Virus record (IMG/VR): IMGVR_UViG_3300021976_000037
Coordinates: 1-40,392 of that record
Strand: one strand, 5' to 3'
Length of the DNA stretch: 40,392 nt
From: a virus
Of this stretch, positions 24,726-30,929 are shown one piece after another. The notes under the pieces are model-generated. The model was not told the origin of the DNA. It saw nothing but the letters and a program-made list of their open reading frames with translations, and ran no database searches. A program made the position numbers and the translations under genes. Position 1 is the stretch's first letter; every line of letters begins with the position of its first letter.

Positions 24726-26649
24726 TGAGGAAACCTTGCCGAGAGAGCATCTCCCAGAGCAGTCCAGCTTCGTGTGGACGCTCAGCTTCCAGCAGTGTCG
24801 AGCAGTAGCGGTGAAGCGTCACCGCAAGCTCAGGATCTTGAAGTTGCGGCATCTCCAGGAACTCCGCGAGCGCGGGCATCTGGTCCCAGGCTCCCGTGAG
24901 TAGCTTTGAAGCACCCCCAGGGTGAACCTTCACTCTGGTATGCAACGAATAGGCGGGGGTGTCCTGCATTGTCCGGTGATGATTCCCGACAAGTCGTTTA
25001 CCTGCGACTTCTAACGCTCGGAGTACCGCCATATTGGCGACAGCGAAGACGGCTTGCGTTCCCGCAACGGCGGTGGTCGCGGAAGCAGTTATCCCAGGTG
25101 GCTGACTGGAGTTGGGCGCAGTGGGGCCACCAGGTGTCGAAATCGCTGAGGAGTCCTGAGGCATAGGTGCTGGCCCGGTGGGCTGGATGCCAGTAGGAGG
25201 AGCAGGAGGCGGGGGAGGACCCGCCCCCTGCTGACCGGGTGCAACGGGGGTAACGACAGTGTTCGGGGGAAGAATGTCGTCTGTGTACCCGGCGATCTTG
25301 CGCACCGCTGGAATCTGGAACAGCGTGGGGTCGCGCTCCATCAGCGTACGAGTGAACTTCTTCAGATCCTCGTCAACACTCGGCTTGTCCGTCAAGGCGA
25401 AGTCACCAGCGAGGATGACGGCTTCGTCGGAGATGATCCCCTTTTCGTTCAGATTGAGGGCATCCTTCAAGCGCTCCGGGCGCACCGTCAAGGGGGCAGT
25501 ATCGAACCAGAAGACGAACCGGTCCGGGTCTTCCTTGATCGTCTTCAGTGCTGGTTCAAGGTAGGCACTCGTCAGCGCATCACAGATGCGCGTCATGAGA
25601 GGTTCAATGTGGATCTTAATATTCGCTTCTTCGACGTGCCAGGCGGACCAGTGGTTAGCATCGCCAGTGCCGGTAAGGATCTCGGGTGCTATGTCCATAG
25701 CCAGAGCGAACCGACGGATAGCTTCCGCGCGGAGATCGAGAGCTTGTTTGCTGAGTTCCGAGCCAAAGGTAACCATCTCGATCTTGCCGAGGGCGTCCAT
25801 TGGTACCTCAACAAACATGGGTACTACCCCAGCCGCTGTTCCTTCGCCCTTGAGCGATCGACTGCCTGCTTTCATCATCGCCTGGGTGAGACCTTCAGCC
25901 CCAGGGACAGTGACGTCGTCGCTATCGTCGGGGAAGCTGGCTTCCTTGGGGATCGGGACCATGCCGGCTGAGATGAGCCGGGAGTCGATCTGGGCGAAGA
26001 CGTAGCGAGTTAGTCGTTCAATCTCCCACAACATGGGCATGGCTGCCCGGGTAGGAGAGTCGGCCCAGAGACTACGGCGGGGATGAGGTGTCCAGACCCG
26101 GATGACGATGTCACGATCCAAGTCGAGGGACTCTTTAGTTCCATCGGGATAGAGCTGCTGAACGTTACCGTTCCAGCGCTTGAGTTCAGAACAGCTGACG
26201 ATGTACCACTCATCCGCTTCGTTGTCCCGAACAGCCCCGCGACCCACGATGTAGCAATCGCCAGCGATTGTGAGGTTGATGCCCAGCATTCGGAGAGCTT
26301 CTGACTGAGCAGCCGGGGAACCGAACATGTTCTCCGCAATAGCAGCGACCTTCGGCTTCTTGGTCTCTTGCTGTACTCGCCCATTCTTGTCCACCTCCGC
26401 TACGTAGATGCGCACCCTGGAGCAGGCTGAGCCGATCCAGTTAGCCGCAAAACGCAGCTCGCCGATGATGTCGTACAGACGCCAGACTTCTTGTTGCCAG
26501 GAGTCGTCCCCGAAGCGATAAGTCCGCCATCCCTGCCCGTCAACGTTCCTGATGCGGGCCGCGCTGGCGATCAGCGACTTCATCTCCGACTCGTGAGCTT
26601 CCGGTTCCGGTTCGGCATCTAGGGCCTTGGGCCGGCGGAATGCTGCCAT
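24712..26649 (-). CDS. Portal protein
   Basis: A 645-residue protein with portal features: RTYRFGDDSWQQEVWRLYDI at residues about 41-60, a LRFAANWIGSACSRVRIYVA segment, the central helix block (VTFGSELSKQALDLRAEAIR RFALAMDIAPEILTGTGDAN split over residues about 300-345) and NHWSAWHVEEANIKIHIEPL, the sequence that forms the crown-side helix. A Pro/Gln-rich linker near residues 460-530 precedes a conserved helical C-terminus (RVKVHPGGASKLLTGAWDQM). It forms the dodecameric ring at the unique vertex through which DNA is pumped. Start ATG at 26649 lies 3 bases after the stop of the small membrane gene. Confidence 0.9.
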   Translation of the reverse strand: MAAFRRPKALDAEPEPEAHESEMKSLIASAARIRNVDGQGWRTYRFGDDSWQQEVWRLYDIIGELRFAANWIGSACSRVRIYVAEVDKNGRVQQETKKPKVAAIAENMFGSPAAQSEALRMLGINLTIAGDCYIVGRGAVRDNEADEWYIVSCSELKRWNGNVQQLYPDGTKESLDLDRDIVIRVWTPHPRRSLWADSPTRAAMPMLWEIERLTRYVFAQIDSRLISAGMVPIPKEASFPDDSDDVTVPGAEGLTQAMMKAGSRSLKGEGTAAGVVPMFVEVPMDALGKIEMVTFGSELSKQALDLRAEAIRRFALAMDIAPEILTGTGDANHWSAWHVEEANIKIHIEPLMTRICDALTSAYLEPALKTIKEDPDRFVFWFDTAPLTVRPERLKDALNLNEKGIISDEAVILAGDFALTDKPSVDEDLKKFTRTLMERDPTLFQIPAVRKIAGYTDDILPPNTVVTPVAPGQQGAGPPPPPAPPTGIQPTGPAPMPQDSSAISTPGGPTAPNSSQPPGITASATTAVAGTQAVFAVANMAVLRALEVAGKRLVGNHHRTMQDTPAYSLHTRVKVHPGGASKLLTGAWDQMPALAEFLEMPQLQDPELAVTLHRYCSTLLEAERPHEAGLLWEMLSRQGFLNGES

Positions 26650-26652
26650 GAA

Positions 26653-26943
26653 CTACTCCCTGTCTGCCATACGGAGTGCGATGGCTGCCGCCATGGACCC
26701 GGCAGGGATTGATAGAGCGGCAAGTACCCACTGATTGTGCCAGAAAACGGACACAGGTAGGAGGATCGAAAACCACATCGACATACACCAGGGGGCGCAG
26801 TGGATCAATCGGGTGACCAGACTGGTGGGTCCGAAACGTTTGACGACTGCCTTCCTGAACCACGTGGTTATCTCATCCTCCGCGATCAGACGCGCGAGGC
26901 GGGCCGCTGCGAGGGCAGCGACAACCATGGTCAGGACTAGCAC
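26653..26943 (-). CDS. Small membrane protein, DUF1360-like
   Basis: A 96-residue protein (GTG start at 26943; an ATG start at 26928 is also possible). It carries LAAARLARLIAEDEITTWFR near the N-terminus, a CAPWCMSMWFS segment with a C-x3-C motif, and two hydrophobic segments (VVAALAAARLA; WVLAALSIPAGSMAAAIAL). This is the plan of DUF1360-like phage and Bacillus proteins: D-E-I-T near the first helix, then the cysteine pair at the second. Its role is not established. It precedes the portal gene on the late transcript, next to the 455-bp non-coding gap. Confidence 0.7.
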   Translation of the reverse strand: MLVLTMVVAALAAARLARLIAEDEITTWFRKAVVKRFGPTSLVTRLIHCAPWCMSMWFSILLPVSVFWHNQWVLAALSIPAGSMAAAIALRMADRE

Positions 26944-27398
26944 GCTTACTACTCTAATGGGATCAAGAGCACAAGGGGTAGATGGCTGATCAGATGGTTC
27001 ATTATGGACAGAGTACTAGGGAGGGGTAGGGTGACAGAGACAACGCAGCGCATATCACATCGACGTACCTGCTCTTCTCTCGTCAGCTCTTGCCTCACCG
27101 ACAGGCCTCAACGCGCCTACTCCGCTCACCATCCGACTAATCACCTCGATTCTGAGTCACACCGATCCCGACGAGCCACCACATATCTACTCAACTCAAC
27201 CTCGACTACGCTGCACAGCCCATGTCATGTCACATCACGTCCGACATCCCAACACATGTCCGTCCGATCCTCATCGACTCGTCACGTCGTACTCGCACCT
27301 GTTCCGCGCCGACTGCTCAGCAACTTGTCTTACCGACCCTCGTCCCTCTCCGACATGCCACGACACGTCAGCACTAAACAGGCCATGTCCCGTCCGAC
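26944..27398. other. Non-coding gap, G-poor plus strand, repeated CCGAC motif
   Basis: A 455-bp stretch between the terminase stop and the small membrane gene with no credible gene. From about 27050 to 27400 the plus strand is very C-rich and G-poor (at 27181-27240, 22 C against 7 G). CCGAC occurs at 27098, 27133, 27168, 27241, 27309, 27333, 27350 and 27394, the first three exactly 35 bp apart and the next two near multiples of that. CATGTC/GACATG also recurs (27220, 27225, 27256, 27353, 27384). Such motif arrays can be terminase or replication-protein binding sites. Being in the late transcript on the minus strand, it would also be a long C-poor untranslated RNA. Confidence 0.6.
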
Positions 27399-28835
27399 TT
27401 ACCAATGCGGCTGAAGTTGGGACAGATCGTAAAAGTCCTGAGAAAGGCTCCACTCGTGCTGGGAGGGCTGCGCAACTCGCATGACGCGCCGCTCTCCCCG
27501 CATGAGGTGAAGGGCGCCATGTACCAGGGCGTCCATCCGGTCCGGTGATTCCCTTGTGGACTCAGGATCGAAGATCACCATTTCAGATTCGAGTTCCTCG
27601 AACTCGCCCACCATATGCAGCCGCTTCTGTTCACAGCGCATGGCTACTGGTTCAGCTCTTGTACGTTTGCCATGTTTCGCGTGCACCGGATACATAGAAG
27701 GAGAGCTATGCTCAGGGAAGAGACCCAGCGCGATCGACTCTTTGAAGGCGTCCTGGAGTACTTCCGCGAGGTACCTTTTGCCGAGGTTCTCTTCGTACAC
27801 AAGCGTGTCGGCGTCCCACTTTGCCATGGCACGCCACGCTGCGAGAGCTGCTGTTCGACCACTCTGTTCCACGCTGGCATCTTCGAGCACATACAAGTCG
27901 TTGTTCACGGTCCGCGCGACGACAACAATGCCGAACAGGTCATCCTCACCAGTGAGGTTCGGGTCTACCCCGACCACAGTGGATACGATGTCGTCCGGTA
28001 CTTCACTGACCCGGCCGTTGACAATGTCCATCCGCTTGAACAGGCCGCCGCCACCCAGCTCCAGTAGCTTCCCGTACAACTCCTGCTGTCCGAGCGCGGA
28101 GTCCGCGTACCTGTTCTTCAGCTCCCGCAACACGTGCTGGGACAGGTTGGTGGAGTTGTCGAACGTGGACCCCCCCATGATGTGGATAGTCCCATCGTCC
28201 CGCTTCACCCACTCTTGCAACAGTTTGATGGGCTTCGGGGTGGTGGTGGCGAAGCAGCGAGGATGATCACCTACCAGGTCGGTACGCAAGGAAGGCAGGA
28301 TCCCCTCATACCAGCTTTCATACGACTTAGGCCACTTGCAGATCTCATCCACCCAGGCACCGGCGGCGTTGTACCCCCGGCCCACGTCCTCATCATCCGC
28401 ACCCTCCGCATAGATCCGGGACCCATCTGGGAAGAGCACCATCGGACGCGGGGACTGCTTGTACCTGAAGTCCACGCCGCGCCGGGTCAGGACGCGCAGG
28501 AGTCCTGCTGGTCCTTCCATGCAAATGGTGCGAGTGTCAGCAAGCGTCTCGCCGATCAGCAACCATTCGGTGGGTTGCCCGTTTCGGTCAAATGGGTGCT
28601 GGAGCACTTTCTCCACGAGCCACTCTGCCCCTGCTCTGCTCTTCCCCCAGCCTCGGCCAGCCAGTGCCAGTGCAACCAGCCAGTCTCCTGGTGGGGGCAC
28701 CTGCTCTGGACGGGCGGTCCACCACCATTCCCCTCGGTTGATCTCCTCCAGCAGGTGTACCGGGAGTGAGGCGAGCCAGCTGTCCCGCTCATGTACGGGG
28801 AGCTTGGCTACCCGTTGTGCGAGAGATAGACCCAT
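27399..28835 (-). CDS. terL: Terminase large subunit
   Basis: A 478-residue packaging motor with ATPase and nuclease parts. Walker A is GRGWGKS at residues 60-66 in ALAGRGWGKSRAGAEWL; Walker B is GAWVDEI at 159-165 with catalytic Glu 164; the coupling segment FATTTPKP follows near 195-202. The nuclease acidic cluster is visible as VVGVDPN (D291), YEEN (347-350) and DRMDALVHG (D432, D435). Length is normal for the family. No good ribosome binding site precedes the ATG at 28835. It is the first gene of the late block, and no small terminase is recognisable next to it, which is unusual but common among actinophages with divergent small subunits. Confidence 0.95.
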   Translation of the reverse strand: MGLSLAQRVAKLPVHERDSWLASLPVHLLEEINRGEWWWTARPEQVPPPGDWLVALALAGRGWGKSRAGAEWLVEKVLQHPFDRNGQPTEWLLIGETLADTRTICMEGPAGLLRVLTRRGVDFRYKQSPRPMVLFPDGSRIYAEGADDEDVGRGYNAAGAWVDEICKWPKSYESWYEGILPSLRTDLVGDHPRCFATTTPKPIKLLQEWVKRDDGTIHIMGGSTFDNSTNLSQHVLRELKNRYADSALGQQELYGKLLELGGGGLFKRMDIVNGRVSEVPDDIVSTVVGVDPNLTGEDDLFGIVVVARTVNNDLYVLEDASVEQSGRTAALAAWRAMAKWDADTLVYEENLGKRYLAEVLQDAFKESIALGLFPEHSSPSMYPVHAKHGKRTRAEPVAMRCEQKRLHMVGEFEELESEMVIFDPESTRESPDRMDALVHGALHLMRGERRVMRVAQPSQHEWSLSQDFYDLSQLQPHW

Positions 28836-28850
28836 GTGCCCACTTTAGAC

Positions 28851-28871
28851 ATGTTCGCTGTCAGTGAACAT
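28851..28871. promoter_or_regulatory. Operator-like dyad upstream of terminase
   Basis: ATGTTC at 28851-28856 and GAACAT at 28866-28871 form a near-perfect dyad (14 of 16 arm positions if the inner C/G pair is included) around TGTCA, only 15 bp upstream of the terminase ATG. A site this close to the start of the late block fits a repressor or activator operator. No second copy was recognised elsewhere in the window. Confidence 0.55.
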
Positions 28872-28915
28872 ATTCAGGTTGCAACCCCCAGGGGAGGGGG
28901 GCTATGGTTGGGCCA

Positions 28916-29023
28916 GTGACAGGATCCCGCAAGGGTGGAGTCATTCCACTGTGTCCCAGCCCATCGAGCAATCGATGTCGATGGCCCAAGTAAGGGAATG
29001 GTGTTCCCTTACTATCCTGTCAC
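28916..29023 (+). promoter_or_regulatory. Nested inverted repeats in divergent control region
   Basis: An outer 10-bp perfect pair, GTGACAGGAT (28916-28925) and ATCCTGTCAC (29014-29023), encloses an inner 9-bp perfect pair, GTAAGGGAA (28990-28998) and TTCCCTTAC (29004-29012), with a 5-base loop. The inner 3' arm is followed by one base and then the outer 3' arm, so the two stems could stack. This lies just before the ribosome binding site (GGAGG at 29032) of the 53-residue gene. As RNA it is a good structured-leader candidate, as DNA a pair of operators. No poly-T run follows, so simple termination is unlikely. Confidence 0.65.
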
Positions 29024-29049
29024 CCAAACTTTGGAGGAAAACAGCCGAA

Positions 29050-29211
29050 ATGTGTATGAGTCCGCACGAGATGAGCACCACCCGCCTGGAAGAGGATCTC
29101 GCCCGAATGCGTGAACTCGCCCTACAGGATCCAGAAGAGGACTGGTGGACGTGGCGCGTTGAACAGTTCGAACTGATCCTCAAGGAACGAGCCGAGGCTG
29201 GTACCTACTAA
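29050..29211 (+). CDS. Small acidic protein, 53 residues
   Basis: An ATG at 29050 preceded by GGAGG (about 13 bases upstream, a little far) opens 53 codons. A longer in-frame start at 28864 is rejected because it would run through the nested inverted repeats. The product is a single charged helix with tryptophans (LEEDLARMRELALQDPEEDW, WTWRVEQFELILKERAEAG). I do not recognise the family. It is the first gene of the rightward arm, which suggests an early-expressed small host-interaction or regulatory protein; that is inference. Confidence 0.55.
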   Translation: MCMSPHEMSTTRLEEDLARMRELALQDPEEDWWTWRVEQFELILKERAEAGTY

Positions 29212-29244
29212 ATCGTGACGAAGCAACACTGACCGGGAAGAAGT

Positions 29245-29265
29245 CGACTGAGTGTTAGTCAGTCG
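29245..29265 (+). promoter_or_regulatory. Small perfect hairpin in leader before tRNA-Lys
   Basis: CGACTGA (29245-29251) and TCAGTCG (29259-29265) form a 7-bp stem with the 7-base loop GTGTTAG in the 124-bp gap before tRNA-Lys. It has no U-run, so it may be an RNA-processing signal for the tRNA leader or part of a larger structure. Seen directly; role unknown. Confidence 0.45.
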
Positions 29266-29335
29266 GTCGATGACGTAACCGGGACAGGCGGGTTAGGGGA
29301 AGTGATGCCCTGTTCGTCAAAAAACATCCCCACCC

Positions 29336-29408
29336 GGACCCGTAGCTCAGCTGGCAGAGCAGTGGCCTCTTAAGCCAACGGTCGTAGGTTCAAGTCCTAC
29401 TGGGTCCA
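29336..29408 (+). tRNA. tRNA-Lys (anticodon CTT)
   Basis: A standard 73-base cloverleaf. Acceptor GGACCCG pairs with TGGGTCC (one G-U pair), followed by T8-A9; D arm GCTC-AGCTGGCA-GAGC; anticodon loop CTCTTAA with CTT at 34-36 and a four-pair stem; T arm GTAGG-TTCAAGT-CCTAC; discriminator A73. CCA is not encoded (CACG follows). Lysine codon AAG is used heavily in the Lys-rich virion proteins, notably the giant 1846-residue protein, so a phage tRNA for it is reasonable. Confidence 0.93.
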
Positions 29409-29412
29409 CGAC

Positions 29413-29504
29413 GGCAGGGAAGTACACCAACTATCTAGCGCCTCTCGTGTGACGCGGTCTGTGCTACGTAGTTCAAGCAATTGAGCGTCTTGAGCTTCCC
29501 TGCC
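29413..29504 (+). ncRNA. Candidate structured RNA, three-way junction
   Basis: Starting 5 bases after tRNA-Lys, GGCAGGGAAG (29413-29422) and CTTCCCTGCC (29495-29504) form a perfect 10-bp closing stem around 72 bases. Inside are TAGCGC/GTGCTA (about 29436-29441 and 29460-29466, one G-U pair) and GTTCAA-GCAA-TTGAGC (29471-29486), a six-pair stem capped by a GNRA tetraloop. No tRNA T-arm, and no U-run for termination. The size, position behind a tRNA, and the tetraloop suggest a deliberate RNA. It ends 32 bases before the GTG of the next gene. It could be a riboregulator, a tRNA-processing element or a stable small RNA. Confidence 0.6.
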
Positions 29505-29536
29505 ATCACCTACAGCCATCAACTTAAGGAATCACT

Positions 29537-30271
29537 GTGACCGAGCTACATCAGGTTCTCGCCATCGAGAAGGGCACCAAGACTCGTGCCTACCGGGCGT
29601 TGACCGACGCGCACCACCTACTTCAGAACACCAGCAAGCTGTCCGGCGTCTCGCGTACCTATCGGGCGAAGGACGAAGACGGCGACCGCCTGCCGTCGGA
29701 GAGCACCCGTCTCCAGGTCCGCACCGAGGACGTCCTGTCCTCTGTCCGGGCAGGGCTGACGGAGCTGTTTGACGTCACCCTGACCAAGGACGTTGCCAAC
29801 CAGGAAGCGGTAGGTGACATCTACATTGACGGGCAGGCCATCGCCCACGGCGTACCGGTGTCCTACCTCCTGTTCCTGGAGAAGCAGCTTGTTGACCTGA
29901 CCACGTTCATTGACAAGCTCCCGGTCCTGGATCCAGGCGAGGATTGGGTGTACGACGCCACTGCCGACGCCTACACCACGTCCGTGGAAACCACCAGGAC
30001 GAAGAAGGTTCCCCGCAACCACGTCAAGGCTGCTGCCACCGACAAGCACCAGGCACAGGTGGACGTGTACTTCGAGGATGTGGTGGTGGGCTACTGGACG
30101 ACTACCAAGTTGTCTGGTGCACTTGCCCAGAAGGACGTCAACGGACTGAAGGCGCGGGTCGTGGAACTCTCCAACGCTGTGAAGACTGCCCGCGAGGCAG
30201 CCAACAGCTTCAGCGTTACCAAGCAGGAGATCGGGACGAAGCTGTTCAACTTCCTGCTCGGCGACCAGTAG
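29537..30271 (+). CDS. Conserved actinophage protein of early/middle region
   Basis: A 244-residue protein with GTG start after AAGGAA. It matches a family widespread in actinophages, often next to tRNA genes: LHQVLAIEKGTKTRAYRALT at the N-terminus, LSGVSRTYRAKDEDGDRLPS, then PVSYLLFLEKQLVDLTTFID, LPVLDPGEDWVYD, and TRTKKVPRNHVKAAATDKHQ with VVVGYWTTTKLSG near the end. Two helices at the C-terminus (LKARVVELSNAVKTAREAAN) close the protein. No enzyme motif is visible and its role is not known to me. Its stop codon overlaps the start of the adjacent defective tRNA-like element if that begins at 30262. Confidence 0.85.
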   Translation: MTELHQVLAIEKGTKTRAYRALTDAHHLLQNTSKLSGVSRTYRAKDEDGDRLPSESTRLQVRTEDVLSSVRAGLTELFDVTLTKDVANQEAVGDIYIDGQAIAHGVPVSYLLFLEKQLVDLTTFIDKLPVLDPGEDWVYDATADAYTTSVETTRTKKVPRNHVKAAATDKHQAQVDVYFEDVVVGYWTTTKLSGALAQKDVNGLKARVVELSNAVKTAREAANSFSVTKQEIGTKLFNFLLGDQ

Positions 30272-30333
30272 CACTACCGGGTCAGGAGGCTGGTGCCCTC
30301 ACTCAGAATCTGGTTCGATTCCAGACTGGCCCA
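30262..30333 (+). tRNA. tRNA-like element, D arm defective (Gly GCC or Thr GGT)
   Basis: The 3' part is canonical: T arm TCTGG-TTCGATT-CCAGA (30309-30325), acceptor 3' strand CTGGCCC (30326-30332) and A73. The 5' part is not. Starting at 30262 the acceptor pairs at 5 of 7 positions, T8-A9 and GG of the D loop are present but the D stem does not form; the anticodon would be GCC with T33. Starting at 30279, GGGTCAG pairs 7 of 7 (one G-U), there is no D arm at all, and a 7-base loop presents GGT with T33. It may be a decayed tRNA, a truncated functional one, or a 3' half used with another 5' half. Confidence that it is tRNA-derived is high; that it is functional is low. Confidence 0.5.
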
Positions 30334-30449
30334 CTGCCCTTCGGGGCTGGCACAAGTTCACATTCAAGTTCAAGGTGAGGCGTCTGTCCGTGCCTAGATG
30401 GGGCAGTTTCGTTAAAGCTATGCCTCAACCTCAAAACTAAATCATCATC

Positions 30450-30586
30450 GCACCGTCTCAATCGGTTCCGATCTATGCCATCAGTCGCGGGTTCGATCCC
30501 CGCCTGGCCCTCCAACATGGGCCGGTAGCTCAGTGGTAGAGCGGATAGCTTGAACTCTAAGACGGAACCTTAAACGCCGTCGGTGC
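30450..30586 (+). tRNA. Circularly permuted tRNA-like locus (3' half upstream of 5' half)
   Basis: Reading left to right: anticodon-arm 3' strand CTAT (30473-30476), T arm GCGGG-TTCGATC-CCCGC (30487-30503), acceptor 3' strand CTGGCCC, T73, encoded CCA (30512-30514), linker ACAT, then acceptor 5' strand GGGCCGG (30519-30525), T8-A9, D arm GCTC-AGTGGTA-GAGC (30528-30542), anticodon-arm 5' strand ATAG (30545-30548) and CTTGAA. The acceptor strands pair 7 of 7 (one G-U), with the D and T arms perfect. Outside it, GGTTCCG (30464-30470) pairs with CGGAACC (30563-30569), and GCACCG (30450-30455) with CGGTGC (30581-30586), extending the anticodon stem. Length of the joined halves is normal. Identity is open: a loop CTTGAAT would give TGA, other joins give different triplets. 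Confidence 0.55.
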
Positions 30587-30600
30587 TGCTGGTGAAGCTA

Positions 30601-30671
30601 CGTCATGTTGCTCAATGGCAGAGCAACGGCCTTGTAAGCCGTGGATCTGGGTTCGATTCCCAGCCTGACAG
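30601..30671 (+). tRNA. tRNA-Thr (anticodon TGT)
   Basis: A 71-base cloverleaf. D arm GCTC-AATGGCA-GAGC, anticodon arm ACGGC-CTTGTAA-GCCGT with TGT at 34-36 and a perfect 5-bp stem, T arm CTGGG-TTCGATT-CCCAG. The acceptor is weak: CGTCATG against CCTGACA pairs at 5 of 7, with C-A at the end and T-C at position 6; G73 follows. CCA is not encoded. Three of four arms are clearly those of a real tRNA; the acceptor might be improved by editing or be decaying. A strong GC hairpin starts 11 bases downstream. Confidence 0.8.
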
Positions 30672-30681
30672 AATCCTTATA

Positions 30682-30712
30682 GGGGCCGGTCGTCGGATAT
30701 GCGACCGGCCCC
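30682..30712 (+). terminator. GC-rich hairpin after the tRNA cluster
   Basis: GGGGCCGGTCG (30682-30692) and CGACCGGCCCC (30702-30712) form a perfect 11-bp stem with a 9-base loop, placed 11 bases after tRNA-Thr. No U-run follows (GCCTAAAAC), so it is either a weak terminator, a stabilising 3' end, or a processing barrier between the tRNA precursor and the next gene, whose ribosome binding site TGGAGG begins 11 bases later. Confidence 0.6.
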
Positions 30713-30731
30713 GCCTAAAACTGGAGGAAAC

Positions 30732-30929
30732 ATGAAGACAGCAAATGCAGCCAAGGATCTCTGGTGCGAGTACCTGATCCTGCAAGGGAACATGCTCGCG
30801 AAGTGCGGCGTCCTGGCAGTGGGTTCAATCTCCGTATTGTCAGACGAGTACGGCGGCATCAGGCTCAGCCCACGATGCCGGGAGCACCTCAACGAGTATC
30901 GGAGGCAGCGTGGAAACGTTCACTCTTAA
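30732..30929 (+). CDS. Small protein, 65 residues
   Basis: ATG at 30732 with an excellent TGGAGGA site 6 bases away. The product begins MKTANAAKDLWCEYLILQGN and continues LAKCGVLAVGSISVLSDEYG, ending in a basic RCREHLNEYRRQRG helix. There are three cysteines and one amphipathic helix; I do not recognise the family. It overlaps the next gene by 20 bases. The strong ribosome binding site is the main sign that it is expressed. Confidence 0.6.
   Translation: MKTANAAKDLWCEYLILQGNMLAKCGVLAVGSISVLSDEYGGIRLSPRCREHLNEYRRQRGNVHS

Noticed and set aside
26944-27398. CRISPR-like array
   Set aside because: The repeated units are only 5-6 bases and spacing is not uniform.
27004-27414. A 136-codon open frame on the plus strand in the gap after terminase
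   Set aside because: Its product is a low-complexity mix of Ser, Thr, Arg and His caused by the skewed base composition, with no ribosome binding site and no family resemblance.
28864-29049. Upstream extension of the 53-residue gene
   Set aside because: The extended N-terminus would translate the nested inverted repeats, has no ribosome binding site and shows no protein-like composition.
29413-29504. Type II tRNA (Leu/Ser length) in the 92-base structure
   Set aside because: No T arm can be formed next to the acceptor-like end; the internal hairpins do not fit a cloverleaf.
29618-30274. A 218-codon minus-strand frame opposite the conserved 244-residue gene
   Set aside because: The plus-strand frame matches an actinophage family and has a start with a ribosome binding site; the antisense frame does not.
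30450-30586. Bulge-helix-bulge splice junction at the permuted tRNA
   Set aside because: The opening between the anticodon stem and the outer helix is 14 bases against 2, not the 3-4-3 layout of a canonical motif.
30450-30586. Two-piece permuted tmRNA
   Set aside because: There is a full D arm and no tag-coding frame or G3-U70 acceptor signature.
30334-30600. Self-splicing group I intron in permuted order around the tRNA halves
   Set aside because: I looked for the P7/G-site and S motifs and the P4-P6 core in both flanks. GGTGAAG near 30591 recalls an intron segment, but no pairing partner forms a credible core.
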